Source: CAVYXK01 sp963708245 (GTDB lineage: Bacteria > Pseudomonadota > Alphaproteobacteria > Acetobacterales > Acetobacteraceae). From it: DNA of 64,000 bases. The stretch is from assembly GCA_963708245.1 (NCBI GenBank), contig OY970201.1, forward strand, positions 3,472,001-3,536,000, given 5' to 3'. The translations under genes and the position numbers were made by a program. The notes under the pieces are model-generated. The model saw only the letters and a list, made by a program, of their open reading frames with translations. It searched no databases and was not told the origin of the DNA. Shown piece by piece: positions 1 to 8,822 of the stretch (positions are counted from its first letter, which is position 1; each line of letters starts with the position of its first letter).

Positions 1-601
1 TGATCGTCGGTACCAGCAATCCCCAGGCAACTTTGTCCCAGGGAATGTGGACCATCAGCATCGTACCGAAATACGCAAACAAAACTAGCGACATCCACTT
101 CAGTACGACGACATAGCGAGCGTATTGAACCAGCACCTGCAGGCTTATGCAGATCATACCGAACAGGACAACAAAAACGACATGGGAGCCGCCAATAAGT
201 CTTGCGGCGACATCACCCATGGCGCCCAGATCGGCACCCAGATTGATGACATTGGCTGCCAGTAGAAGGATAATGCAGGAAGTTGAGACCCATGGGGCAT
301 AATGCCGCCGCAAATTGCCGGCGAGTCCGCGACCGGTAGTCCGGCCAATTCTAGCACTGATCTCCTGGGTTACGGCCATCAGGGGGTAGCTGAACAACAT
401 CAGCCACAGCGCGTTGAATCCCAACTGCGCCCCCGCTTGCGAATAAGTGGCAATGCCGCTGGGATCGTCGTCGGAAGCACCCGTGATGAGCCCGGGTCCT
501 AGAATACCGAGCAGCCTGGGCTTTGAGGGACCGACTACTGGCCCGGTTGCGCCTGCCGTCTCAAATTCTGGATCGCTGGCGATCTCATCCGAGGGACTCA
601 T
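1..601 (-). CDS. NRAMP-family divalent metal transporter (5' part, runs off the window)
   Basis: The frame is open from ATG at 601 to the window edge, about 200 codons, so this is the N-terminal half of the gene. After a polar leader comes ILGPGLITGASDDDPSGIA, the NRAMP helix-1 region whose DPSG stretch corresponds to the metal-binding DPGN motif. Three or more hydrophobic segments follow (for example WLMLFSYPLMAV, TSCIILLLAANVINLGAD, VVFVVLFGMICISLQVL). The family imports Mn2+, Fe2+ or related ions across the inner membrane with protons; the exact ion cannot be told here. It diverges from the HtrA-like gene at 772, leaving about 170 bases for two promoters. No strong ribosome binding site is visible. 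Confidence 0.85.
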   Translation of the reverse strand, partial: MSPSDEIASDPEFETAGATGPVVGPSKPRLLGILGPGLITGASDDDPSGIATYSQAGAQLGFNALWLMLFSYPLMAVTQEISARIGRTTGRGLAGNLRRHYAPWVSTSCIILLLAANVINLGADLGAMGDVAARLIGGSHVVFVVLFGMICISLQVLVQYARYVVVLKWMSLVLFAYFGTMLMVHIPWDKVAWGLLVPTI

Positions 602-729
602 TGGACCCGCTGTAGCGTTCCTGTAAGGCGGATCGTGACCCGCAGCCGCGTCTTGGTTGCGGCAGAAACGTGGCATCCCCGTGGCATTCATTCAAGTTCT
701 CGTTATACTTCTTGTCCCGGCCGGCAGCT

Positions 730-744
730 GTTCCATAGCAGTTC
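730..744 (+). promoter_or_regulatory. Candidate LexA box GTTC-N7-GTTC upstream of the HtrA-like gene
   Basis: The sequence GTTCCATAGCAGTTC fits the alphaproteobacterial LexA operator and lies 28 bases before the ATG at 772. An eight-base motif like this is expected about once per strand in 64 kb, so one site alone is weak. It has the same orientation and start-codon spacing as the boxes at 54941 and 58215. Confidence 0.35.
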
Positions 745-771
745 TGGAACAGGATCGGTATCGTGCTGTAG

Positions 772-2190
772 ATGCTCTATAAGCAAAAGCTTTGCATGCC
801 CGCGCTACGCTTGTGCCTCAGTCTCGTTGTTGCGATGACGCTGCTCGCCTCGCTAGGATTGTCGCCGGCGATTGGCCAGCCGGCCGCATCCAGCGCAGAC
901 CTGATCGCCACCCTGCTACCGAAGGTCGTCAACCTATCGGTCACGAAATACGCGAAAACACCTGCGGCGGCTGGCAACATGTCCAGCCAGCCATCGATCA
1001 AGGAGGAGAAGACGCAGGCCTCCGGCTTCATCATCGACCCATCCGGGCTTATCGTCACGAACCGGCATGCAGTGTCCGACGCTGGCGATATCACGGTCAT
1101 CCTGGACGACGGCACGCACTTGCAAGGCAGGGTGGTGGCTGCGGCGACACAGAGCGACATCGCGTTGCTTCAGGTGGATGCCGGGCGGTCGCTGCCGTCG
1201 GCAGAATTCGGCGATAGCGACAAGCTGCGTCCCGGGGATTCGGTGTATGTAATCGGCAATACCTTCGGGCTCGGCTCTACGGTCACATCGGGTATCGTCA
1301 GCGCGCTGGACCGCAACACGCTCGAGAGCGAGGCGAGCTCCTTCATCCAAATCGACGCCGCGATCAACCGCGGCAACTCCGGGGGTCCCGTGTTCAACGC
1401 ACGTGGCGAAGTCATCGCCGTCGGCACGGCATTGTATAGTACCAGCCCGGATTCGGGATTTGTCGGTATCGGCTACGCCATTCCCGGCAATGATGTGCGA
1501 TTTACCGTCGACCGACTGCGAGCCAATGGTGAAGTGAGGTTGGGCTGGATCGGCGTCCATGTGCAACCGGTTAGCGCTGACATTGCCGCTGCCGTCGGCC
1601 TTGCCTCACCCAGTGGTTCGATTGTGATTGACGTTGGTGAAAATACACCGGCGGCCCATGCCGGGCTGAGCATTGGCGATATTATCCTTAAGGTCGGCGC
1701 CAGAGCCGCGCCAGAGCCGCGCGTGCTTAATCGGGAAATCGCTGAAAGCAGTATCGGCAGCAGGGTCGCTCTCACGATTTGGAGCGCCGGGGGGCTGCAA
1801 GTGCTGCCCGTCACTATTGGCGAATCACCTGCCAATTCAACGGGAGCAAAGACGTCCAAAGCGGAGGCTCGGCAGAAGGGGCGCGTCGCGCGCGACGATC
1901 TCGGTCTGGTGATGGGGCCTATCACTGAGGACATCAGGCGGAGGCTCGGCTTGGTGGTGGTCCCACCGACCGGCGTTGCAATCCGCGAGGTCGTACCGAA
2001 CAGCCTCGCCGCCGACCACGGTCTTGTGTCGGGAACCCTCATCCTAAACATCGATCGGCAGCTGGTGGCATCACCGTCCGACGTGCAGCAACGGATCGAT
2101 GCCGCACGGCGCGACCGGCGAAGTTTTATCTTGCTGCTGCTTGAGGGCAAGTCGGGGTTGCACTGGGTGTCGCTGCCACTGTCGACCTGA
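772..2190 (+). CDS. Exported trypsin-like serine protease with PDZ domains (HtrA/DegP-like)
   Basis: An N-terminal signal peptide (hydrophobic run ALRLCLSLVVAMTLLASLGL, ending near QPA) directs the protein to the periplasm. The catalytic triad is visible: His in TNRHAVSD, Asp in QSDIALLQVD and Ser in NRGNSGGPVFN. Two PDZ-like regions follow, one around residues 255-345 (GWIGVHVQPVS, AAHAGLSIGDIIL) and one near the C-terminus (AADHGLVSGTLILNIDRQLV). Length (472 residues) fits a DegP/DegQ quality-control protease. The usual HVV is HAV here. Start is uncertain: 772 adds eight residues before the better signal-peptide start at 796, and neither has a clear Shine-Dalgarno sequence. A candidate LexA box lies just upstream. 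Confidence 0.88.
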   Translation: MLYKQKLCMPALRLCLSLVVAMTLLASLGLSPAIGQPAASSADLIATLLPKVVNLSVTKYAKTPAAAGNMSSQPSIKEEKTQASGFIIDPSGLIVTNRHAVSDAGDITVILDDGTHLQGRVVAAATQSDIALLQVDAGRSLPSAEFGDSDKLRPGDSVYVIGNTFGLGSTVTSGIVSALDRNTLESEASSFIQIDAAINRGNSGGPVFNARGEVIAVGTALYSTSPDSGFVGIGYAIPGNDVRFTVDRLRANGEVRLGWIGVHVQPVSADIAAAVGLASPSGSIVIDVGENTPAAHAGLSIGDIILKVGARAAPEPRVLNREIAESSIGSRVALTIWSAGGLQVLPVTIGESPANSTGAKTSKAEARQKGRVARDDLGLVMGPITEDIRRRLGLVVVPPTGVAIREVVPNSLAADHGLVSGTLILNIDRQLVASPSDVQQRIDAARRDRRSFILLLLEGKSGLHWVSLPLST

Positions 2191-2273
2191 GGCCTGGTCA
2201 CTCTATCACTGCCGGTCGCGCAAAACGAAGATAAGCCCACAGTCGCCAGACGCACCTGCGAGCTGTTGCCATT

Positions 2274-2600
2274 ATGAAAGGTCAGCATCACACAGCAGTG
2301 AAGATCGCGTTTTTGAGGGGAAGCGCCGCAACAATGCCGCTTCGCCTTCGTTCTGGGACCATGCAGTCAGATCACGCCCCGCGTATAGAAGATGAACCTT
2401 CGGGTGTCCCGCTCCCGGATCCTATGGTTCCCGTCGAAGAACCGCTCGAAAAGCGGAGGGCCTCGGTCTCGTCCGGACGGATCGCCAGTGTGTGGCGAAG
2501 TCCGACCGTCAGCCAAGCGACGAAGACGGCAAACGTTTACGTGGCCAAGGCGCTCGCGAAGCTGAATGAGCTGCTGGCGCGAGTAAATGCGAAGAAGTAG
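2274..2600 (+). CDS. Hypothetical protein, doubtful
   Basis: An open frame of 108 residues between the protease gene and a YedK remnant. It has no signal peptide, membrane segment or motif I recognise. The C-terminal 35 residues (AKALAKLNELLARVNAKK) could form a basic helix. It may be a chance frame or a gene remnant. Confidence 0.22.
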   Translation: MKGQHHTAVKIAFLRGSAATMPLRLRSGTMQSDHAPRIEDEPSGVPLPDPMVPVEEPLEKRRASVSSGRIASVWRSPTVSQATKTANVYVAKALAKLNELLARVNAKK

Positions 2601-2610
2601 GCCACCGTTG

Positions 2611-2850
2611 TCAGCCTTCCGCGGGACAGCTGGCGCCGAAGATGCAGTGCCGCTTCCCGCGACGGGCGAGCGTCATCTCGATCTGTTGCAGTGGGGCCTG
2701 TTGCCGTACTGGAAAGGCGCAGCGCGCGATCAACGCCCGCGCCTTAGCCAAGCACGCAGCGCACCTTCCCACAGCAGGCCACCGCAGCGCGACGCCAGCG
2801 GAAGCGGTGGGGGTTGATCCAGTGGAGCCCTCGCCGACCCCGCGACGCCC
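2611..2850 (+). pseudogene. Internal fragment of a YedK/HMCES-family (SRAP) gene
   Basis: The peptide ATGERHLDLLQWGLLPYWKG matches the stretch TGERHLDLLQWGLLPYWTK of the intact SRAP protein at 60368-61042. The match continues in the next frame (QRAINARALAKHA, against QRPINARADTVAKS), so a frameshift splits it. The N-terminal catalytic Cys and the C-terminal part are absent. SRAP proteins crosslink to abasic sites in single-stranded DNA; this copy cannot be functional. It is one of four SRAP fragments in the window. Confidence 0.75.
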
Positions 2851-2979
2851 CATGCCGGATTTCGCGTCCTGTCTCGCTTGGCGCGGGCGATCACCTTCCG
2901 CAAGACGCGCGCCCTAACCAGTTCCTTTTCCCAGGCCTTCATAGCGCCTCCAACGCTCCGCACGCGCCCTGGTCGGGCG

Positions 2980-3639
2980 TCACGCCAAGGTGCCCCCCGA
3001 CAGGGACACCACCTTGTGCCGCAGCCCTGCCACCAGCGCCGCCACGCCGCCGCCTCGCAACAGGCTGCGGAAGTCCGAGCGCTGCACCGCGACCCGGCTG
3101 ATTGAGCCGTCCGCCAGCACATCCATCGCTCTCCATCCGGCGTCGGTCTGATGCATCACGTAGTCGAGCACGGTCGCCGAGCCGTCGGCCCGCACGATCG
3201 CCGTGTCCACGATGACCCGACCGTCCGCCAGGCGGCGCGGCGCCGGCGAGAGCCGGAAGGTCTGGCCGGAAAAGCTGTCGAAGTTCGCCGCGTAGCTGGA
3301 CACCGTGTAGCGGCGGAACTCGCTCGCGAGCAGCGCTTGCCGGTCCGGTGGAAGGCCCGTCCAGGCCGGACCCACGGACTCCGCTAACAGCGCATCGAGG
3401 TCGAGCGCCTGCTCGATCGCCGGGATCAGCGCGGTGAACCGCCGCGCGAACGGCGTCTGCCGACCAGCCTTCATTGCAGCGAGCAGCGCTTGATCCAGGC
3501 GCTGGATCGGCAACACCGCGTCCGCCCCGTCCACCTGCTGGGCAGCGGCCGGTCGCCAGAGGGCGGGGACAATCAAGGCCCCGAACGCGAGGCGCAGCAG
3601 ATCGCGCCGGCCGGCCGGGTTTGAATCATATGTGGTCAT
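2980..3639 (-). CDS. MlaC/HpnM-family periplasmic phospholipid/hopanoid-associated protein
   Basis: After MTTYDSNPAG comes a twin-arginine-like signal (RRDLLRLAFGALIVPALW, ending near AAAQ). The mature part has the MlaC (toluene-tolerance Ttg2D) pattern: FTALIPAIEQALDLDALL, then a LASEFRRYTVSSYAANFDSF block, SPAPRRLADGRVIVDTAIV, and the C-terminal block WRAMDVLADGSISRVAVQRSDF before a final helix. The fit is especially good to HpnM, the MlaC-like protein linked to hopanoid handling. Such proteins ferry lipids through the periplasm. The gene stands alone here without Mla ABC or hopanoid genes. Upstream in-frame ATGs at 3654 and 3696 exist, but 3639 places the signal peptide properly. Confidence 0.8.
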   Translation of the reverse strand: MTTYDSNPAGRRDLLRLAFGALIVPALWRPAAAQQVDGADAVLPIQRLDQALLAAMKAGRQTPFARRFTALIPAIEQALDLDALLAESVGPAWTGLPPDRQALLASEFRRYTVSSYAANFDSFSGQTFRLSPAPRRLADGRVIVDTAIVRADGSATVLDYVMHQTDAGWRAMDVLADGSISRVAVQRSDFRSLLRGGGVAALVAGLRHKVVSLSGGTLA

Positions 3640-3715
3640 GGCACTGTTCGACATTGCATCTCTCCAGAGCAGCATCGCACTCAGACGATGCCGCACCCGG
3701 CGGTCAGATGGCCGG

Positions 3716-3890
3716 CAAAGCGGGGCCAGACATGAGTTTCGCCCGGCGGCGGGATGCCGACGAAACCGCGCAGGTGCAGCCGTTCGCTGTCATCGACCTA
3801 CAGCTTGGGCTGATAGGTCGTGCCGGTGCGCGGATCGGTGATCCGCCCGCAGCAACGCGCCGCCGCCACTCGGGGTTTCATCGGCGAGGG
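3716..3890 (-). pseudogene. C-terminal remnant of a DUF2147 protein
   Basis: On the minus strand, GRITDPRTGTTYQPKL, then a stop codon, then VDDSERLHLRGFVGIPPPG and ETHVWPR match the C-terminal half of DUF2147 proteins (DP-TGKTY ... L-L-GY-GI---G-T--W-R). The internal stop and the missing N-terminus mark it as a fragment. Confidence 0.6.
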
Positions 3891-3909
3891 TCGTGCGGCG
3901 GCATTGCGG

Positions 3910-4123
3910 TCAGCCGGGCACCCGCGGCGCCCCCTCCGCCGTCTTCTTCATCACCACGAACCCCGACACCCTCAGATGCTCGACCAGCCGATCCGCCGCG
4001 ACCTGCGCCATGAAGCTGTCGGCGTGGTGGACCCGCCGGCGCCCCTCGTAGCGAGGGCGAAGGCGAGGGTCTCGACGATCTTACCCGGGGTGGCGGGCGG
4101 AGCGGTTCGGGTTTGTCGGGCAT
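3910..4123 (-). pseudogene. Decayed copy of the small family intact at 54980-55195
   Basis: The start MPDKPEPLRPP, then IVETLAFAL, then YEGRRRVHHADSFMAQVAAD and LVEHLRVSGFVVMKK match the intact 71-residue protein at 54980. Two small frameshifts, near 4085 and 4050, separate the three blocks. Unlike two other copies it has no GTTC-N7-GTTC box upstream. Confidence 0.7.
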
Positions 4124-4130
4124 CCGGCCA

Positions 4131-4527
4131 GGGTTGCCCGGCGGGGGGGAATGGAGGGTAGCTGACCGACCACGATCACCGGCACTAGGTGGGGTCCTTG
4201 CGTTGAGACCGTTGAGGGCTAAAAGTCCGAGAAGGGTCGACTCGCCGCAACGGTACGAGCGCGCAGTGTGGGTGCAACTCGCGCACGGCTCCTTTTCCGG
4301 GGGGGCGGTTATCAACATTCGGTCCGAGGGGAGCTTGCCATCAGGCGCGCTTCGCGCCGCAAACTTGTATGCGGCAGGTCGTCTCGCGACCTGAGCACAC
4401 GGAACAATCATGCGCATCGGCGGCAAAGCTCCGACGCGGCGGGCCTATTCTAAACCGCGGCTCATTGGCCATGTCCAACAGCGGGTCCTATCAAATTCGT
4501 CCAGTGACGCAGAAGTTCGTCACCACC
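4131..4527. other. Non-coding stretch, nothing recognised
   Basis: I see no supported gene, RNA or clear repeat in this 400-base interval between a decayed small gene and the stress-protein-like gene. Confidence 0.5.
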
Positions 4528-4806
4528 TCACACCACGTTGAGCGGCGCTTCGGTCATGCTGACCGGTGCCTGCATACCGAGAATGTCCATTACCACGCTG
4601 GCATGACGATCTTCGACGGTCACGGCCACGATCCGATCGCCGAGCGCCACATTGCTATGCCGCAGCTCACGAAGCTCTTCCGGAGCGTGAGGGTTGCTCA
4701 CGAATTGCCTCAACGTCGCCGACGGCACGCGCGCTATGGTGAGGTCCTCCACTGCGTTTTGCGCCGCTGACGACGAGTTGTACACCGCCACCACAACTTC
4801 TCTCAT
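4528..4806 (-). CDS. Small YflT/GSP17M-like stress protein
   Basis: The start MREVVVAVYNSSSAAQNAVE resembles the YflT fold of general stress protein 17M, which opens with a beta strand followed by a helix that begins with small residues. The rest alternates helix and strand (LGDRIVAVTVEDRHASVV) and ends after 92 residues. The ATG at 4806 has GGAAG seven bases upstream, so it is preferred to the upstream in-frame ATG at 4971. Function in this family is poorly defined; stress induction is known for some members. It stands alone. Confidence 0.6.
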   Translation of the reverse strand: MREVVVAVYNSSSAAQNAVEDLTIARVPSATLRQFVSNPHAPEELRELRHSNVALGDRIVAVTVEDRHASVVMDILGMQAPVSMTEAPLNVV

Positions 4807-5270
4807 CTCGATACTTCCTTTGACTATCCAGGCGAACGACTGAACATCCCGGGGGTTTCCGGTACACGGATCGGTGTTTCGTCTTCGGTATCCACTGCTC
4901 CGTGACTGGGAACACTTCACCTCAACGGGGAACGCTGCCACCGGGCGCAACGTTACATGCGGTGCAATCAACAGTGTGCGACCGAACGGCCCTCAGAAAT
5001 GCTTCACCTACAGGCCTTCGGGGTCTCTTCTTCTGTCAATTCTGCCCGTTTGCACACCTGCATCGGCCTGACCGTTCGGATTTTTCCTCTACAGGCGCGC
5101 TTGCTCCACCGGCCATCGACCTCCGCACAGTGAGTGCGCAGCACGTTGCTGCTTACCGTCGAGCTACCCGGCGGCCGGGAATAGCGGCGGCGTAGGCAAC
5201 CAGCCGGGGTGCCGGACGTTTCCGAAGCCGTGAGACGCCAACGAGGACTTAGACTCTCGGCTGGGTCGGT
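4807..5270. other. Intergenic region, no gene seen
   Basis: These 460 bases lie between divergent genes and should hold the promoters of the small stress protein and the AsmA gene. I could not assign individual sites. Confidence 0.5.
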
Positions 5271-7181
5271 GTGCCCGTCGCACTGATCGTGGCGGTGATG
5301 CTGTTCTGGAACTGGGACTGGTTCATCCCGTTCGTGGCTGCGCGCGCCTCGGCCGCAATCGGCCGCCCCGTTACGATCGAGCATTTGCACGTGCACCTCG
5401 GTCGGGTCAGCACGTTTGAGGCGGACGGCATAACCGTCGCCAACCCGACGGGCTGGCCGCAGGGGCCGCCCCTGGCCCGGATGCAACGGATCGTCACCCG
5501 GGTGGATGTGATCCGCTACCTGTTCCATCACCAGCTCATAGTCTCGTGGGTAGAGATCGATCGCCCGCGGGTTGAGGTCGAGGAGACCGCAGACGGCAAG
5601 GCGAACTTCCGGCTCAGCATCGCCAGTGGCTCCGGCAGCAGCACTGAGATCGATGACTTGCGGATCGTTGACGGGCAGGCACATGTCCTGGTGCCGAAGG
5701 TGCGGGCAAATTTCGATGTCGCGCTATCCACTCGCGAGCAGCGCGAGCAAACTCCTCAGTTGCTGGCAGAAGCGCACGGCACCTATGCTGGGCGACCGAT
5801 TGTCGCGCAGTTGGTGGGCGGAGCCATCCTGGCGTTGCGTAACGCGACGCATCCTTGGCCGATCGATCTCCGTGTCGGGAACGGACCGACGCGCGTACAG
5901 CTAGTGGGCACGGTCCGCAACCCGATGGCGTTGGCGGGTGCCGATCTGCAGCTGCGCCTCGCCGGGCCCGATATGAGCCTGCTGACGCCACTCATTGGGC
6001 TGCCCATCCCCCAGACTCCGCCCTATCAGGTCGCCGGACGGCTCGATTTCGCTAATGACCAAGTTATCTTTCACCAGATCGAGGGACGAGTCGGATCGAG
6101 TGATCTGGAAGGCGATATCGACGTCAATCCTGGGGATACCTCGAAGGACGGTTCACAGGCCCCAGCGCGGCCGGTGATGATCGCCGATCTGCGCTCGCGG
6201 TCGGTGGACCTCGCCGATCTTGGCGGGTTCATCGGGACCAAGCCGGGACCGGGCACCAATCCCGCAGCAGAGAACGTGCTGCCGACCCAGCCGATCCACG
6301 TGCCGAAGCTGCGCTTTGCCGATGTTTACCTGCGTTATCGCGCGGGCCGCATCCAGGGTCGCTCCATGCCGCTCGACAATGTCGCCGCGGCACTCGACAT
6401 CGTGAACGGCAACATTGACGTGCACCCGCTGAGCTTCGGGGTCGGCACCGGACGCATTTCTCTCTCGGCCCGGTTAGTCGATTCAGGAAGTACATTGCGT
6501 ACACGTGCCGAGATCAACTTCCAGAGCGTCAATGTCGGCCGATTGATGGCGGCGACGCATGTATTCCATGGCGCCGGCACGATCAGTGGTAGCGGCCGAA
6601 TTGATACCTCAGGTAACTCGATCGCGCAGATGGCCGCCAACGGCAACGGAGAGATCGCGGTCGGCATGTCAGGGGGCGATCTCAGTGCCATTCTGGTCGA
6701 TCTGTCCGGCCTGGAGTTCGGCAATGCGCTGCTCTCCGCCCTCGGCGTGCCGCGAAGCGCAGTGGTCGAATGCATGATTGCCGATTTCGCGCTGGAGCGC
6801 GGCGTGATGCAGACGCGAGCGCTGATCCTGGACACCAAGGAAGCGATCCTGACCGGCACCGGGACGGTCAATTGGGGGACCGAGCAGCTCGACATGCAGT
6901 TGCGCACGCGGCCGCGGCAGTTCTCCATCGGCTCGCTGCCCGGACCGATTAATATCGGCGGCACGCTTAAACACCCGAGTATTCTGCCGGGAGCCGAGAC
7001 CGTAGTTCGCGGCGGGTTGGCAGCAGGACTCGGTGTGCTGTTTGCGCCGTTGGCCGTGCTGCCGACCATCCAGTTCGGGACGTCCGATAACGGCGCGTGC
7101 GAGCGCATGCTGACCGAGGCACGGCAAAAGGCGCCAGGTACCAAGCCACCGGCGCCAAAAACAGCACGGTCCACGCGTTAG
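5271..7181 (+). CDS. AsmA-family inner-membrane-anchored protein
   Basis: A GTG start gives an N-terminal membrane anchor (VALIVAVMLFWNWDWFIPFV) followed by the AsmA signature region: ARASAAIGRPVTIEHLHVHL and the NPTGWPQGPPLARM block. A long beta-rich body follows. The C-terminal AsmA_2-like block has GSGRIDTSGNSIAQMAANGN, then IADFALERGVMQTRALILDT and the DMQLRTRPRQFSIGSLPGPI motif, ending in a basic tail. AsmA/YhdP-like proteins bridge inner and outer membrane and are linked to phospholipid transport. The length of 636 residues is normal. An in-frame TAG 19 bases upstream rules out an earlier start. Confidence 0.85.
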   Translation: MPVALIVAVMLFWNWDWFIPFVAARASAAIGRPVTIEHLHVHLGRVSTFEADGITVANPTGWPQGPPLARMQRIVTRVDVIRYLFHHQLIVSWVEIDRPRVEVEETADGKANFRLSIASGSGSSTEIDDLRIVDGQAHVLVPKVRANFDVALSTREQREQTPQLLAEAHGTYAGRPIVAQLVGGAILALRNATHPWPIDLRVGNGPTRVQLVGTVRNPMALAGADLQLRLAGPDMSLLTPLIGLPIPQTPPYQVAGRLDFANDQVIFHQIEGRVGSSDLEGDIDVNPGDTSKDGSQAPARPVMIADLRSRSVDLADLGGFIGTKPGPGTNPAAENVLPTQPIHVPKLRFADVYLRYRAGRIQGRSMPLDNVAAALDIVNGNIDVHPLSFGVGTGRISLSARLVDSGSTLRTRAEINFQSVNVGRLMAATHVFHGAGTISGSGRIDTSGNSIAQMAANGNGEIAVGMSGGDLSAILVDLSGLEFGNALLSALGVPRSAVVECMIADFALERGVMQTRALILDTKEAILTGTGTVNWGTEQLDMQLRTRPRQFSIGSLPGPINIGGTLKHPSILPGAETVVRGGLAAGLGVLFAPLAVLPTIQFGTSDNGACERMLTEARQKAPGTKPPAPKTARSTR

Positions 7182-7702
7182 AATCGAGTTGGCGACTTCC
7201 GAAAGGGGATGGTGCTGTCCGCCCTGGGCTGCCGGCACGGACTGGTGCGCCGACGCCGGGGCAGCTTGTTTCAGCCATTGTGACCCCGCAGTCGAGGAGG
7301 CGGAAGGCCCATGTCAGTGTGTTGACGACCAGCGGTGTAAGCTTCGAACGATCGACAGCCACCAGTAACAAGTCCTCGACCGAGCCTTGTCGTTGCGATG
7401 CGTGAGAGCACTTGACGAAGTCAGGTTTCGCGGCACGTCGCGGCATGCCTGTCTGGGGGGCTGCCGGGTTGATGGTCGCGGAGGCCCTAATGATGAATGG
7501 TGCCGGCCTCGCGATGCTAAAGCGGAGCCGCGGAAGTATCGATCCGTCTGCTGTGTTACCTCCTCTTGGTGACGCAGATAAGCCGCCGCGTCCATCATCA
7601 ATGAGCTACGGTGATTAGTCAGAGCGCCTTATTTTGAACGCGCTTCTTTCACCTTCAACATGATGTGCGGAGATGCCATCCATTAGCTTGGGAGAACGCT
7701 CC
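7182..7702. other. Intergenic region, no supported gene
   Basis: Only short overlapping frames with no recognisable content occur in these 520 bases. Confidence 0.45.
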
Positions 7703-8083
7703 ATGCGAAGCATATCTTCTCTGACGCTCCTGCTTGTCCTGGTTGCTTGTACTCAGTTCGAGCCGGCCAATCCCAAATACGTGGTGTTCTTCCAGGAGCG
7801 GTCAGCACAGCTCGATTCGCCGGCACGCGATGTTGTCAACCAAGTCGCCGAACGCGCGAACGACCATCCAGCATCAATGATTGAAGTTCTCGGCTTCACC
7901 GATAGTGCGGGCAGCCCATCAGCAGATACAGTGCTGTCTCAGCGGCGGGCGCGTACCGTAGCGGATGCGCTCATAAGGAGCGGCGTTGCCGCAAACCGGG
8001 TGGTGCTCACCGGTAGAGGTCAAACCAGTGAAAACCCCGGTCTCGAGAGCCAGCGAGCCGAGATTATTATAGCCAGCCGCTGA
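7703..8083 (+). CDS. OmpA-like peptidoglycan-binding lipoprotein
   Basis: ATG at 7703 follows GGGAGA and starts a lipoprotein signal (SSLTLLLVLVACTQ, lipobox LVAC). The mature part is an OmpA C-terminal-like domain: IEVLGFTDSAGS, LSQRRARTVADALIRSGVA and RVVLTGRGQTSE, ending with ESQRAEIIIAS in place of the usual NRRVEI. This domain binds peptidoglycan diaminopimelate in Pal and OmpA. The 126-residue length is shorter than Pal. The protein is expected to tether the outer membrane to the wall. Confidence 0.82.
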   Translation: MRSISSLTLLLVLVACTQFEPANPKYVVFFQERSAQLDSPARDVVNQVAERANDHPASMIEVLGFTDSAGSPSADTVLSQRRARTVADALIRSGVAANRVVLTGRGQTSENPGLESQRAEIIIASR

Positions 8084-8297
8084 AGGTTGGCCGACGCCAC
8101 GGCTCATCTTCAAGGACCGCCGAGTCCGTTCAGTCTGATCTTGAAAATGTTATGTTCGAGGCCGAAGACGACGATGCTTTCGTGAGCAAGATTTTCACTT
8201 CTGACGCCGTTTGACCGGGCGATGCGACGCAAAGGCTATCAGCTCACGAGGTACGCGGACGATTGGGCCTGTCGATCGCTCCCATCGTCGGATTCAC

Positions 8298-8822
8298 ATG
8301 CCAGCCATCGACCGCATTCGTCTTTATCGGGCAGCAACGCTGGTGACCTGTCTTCCGGTGCTGTCAGCCTGCACCTCGGTGCTCTCGGCCACGACCGCAG
8401 ATGTCGCCGGGGTGGCGAGTGCGGGGATCAGCAGCGGCATCACGAAGAATGCAGCGGTCGGCACGGGCATCGGGCTTGGCGTCGCAGCCGGCGCCGATGC
8501 TGGTCTACGATATTTTGAGCGGCGGGTGCACCGCGCGGAACAGGAGCGGATCGCAAGCGCTGCCGGTCCGCTGGCACCGGGGCAAGTCGCGTACTGGAAC
8601 GTCGTGCATGACGTGCCCATCGAGGCCAACGAGCACGGTCGGGTGACCGTGTTCCGTGTCTTCACCGCTCCCGGTTTCATGTGCAAGCAGATCGTCTTCT
8701 CAGTCGAAGGCAAAAACGACCGGCCCATTGGCTTCTACACGACGATTATCTGTTTCGACGGGGCGCGGTGGCAGTGGGCAGAGGCCGAGCCGGCAACCGC
8801 ACGCTGGGGCAGCCTGCAATGA
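8298..8822 (+). CDS. Small lipoprotein, first of a paralogous pair
   Basis: ATG at 8298 starts a signal with a lipobox-like end (LVTCLPVLSAC). A Gly/Ala-rich stretch follows (AGISSGITKNAAVGTGIGLG), then FERRVHRAEQERIASAAGPL and a C-terminal domain with three Cys, ending EPATARWGSLQ. The next gene encodes a protein with the same layout and the same RWGSLQ end, so the two arose by duplication. The stop overlaps the next start (ATGA), implying translational coupling. I do not know the function; the glycine-rich segment may lie in the membrane. Confidence 0.65.
   Translation: MPAIDRIRLYRAATLVTCLPVLSACTSVLSATTADVAGVASAGISSGITKNAAVGTGIGLGVAAGADAGLRYFERRVHRAEQERIASAAGPLAPGQVAYWNVVHDVPIEANEHGRVTVFRVFTAPGFMCKQIVFSVEGKNDRPIGFYTTIICFDGARWQWAEAEPATARWGSLQ

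Noticed and set aside
934..2291. Several long minus-strand frames opposite the HtrA-like gene
   Set aside because: They are antisense shadows; the plus strand has a full protease with its catalytic triad.
2730..2942. Minus-strand frame starting MKAWEKELVRARVLRKVIAR with a GGAGG upstream
   Set aside because: Only the first 30 residues look natural; the rest is the antisense of the YedK fragment. Probably chance.
7412..7618. 68-residue plus-strand frame MTKSGFAARRGMPVWGAAGL
   Set aside because: No ribosome binding site, no recognisable domain and no neighbour relation; treated as intergenic.
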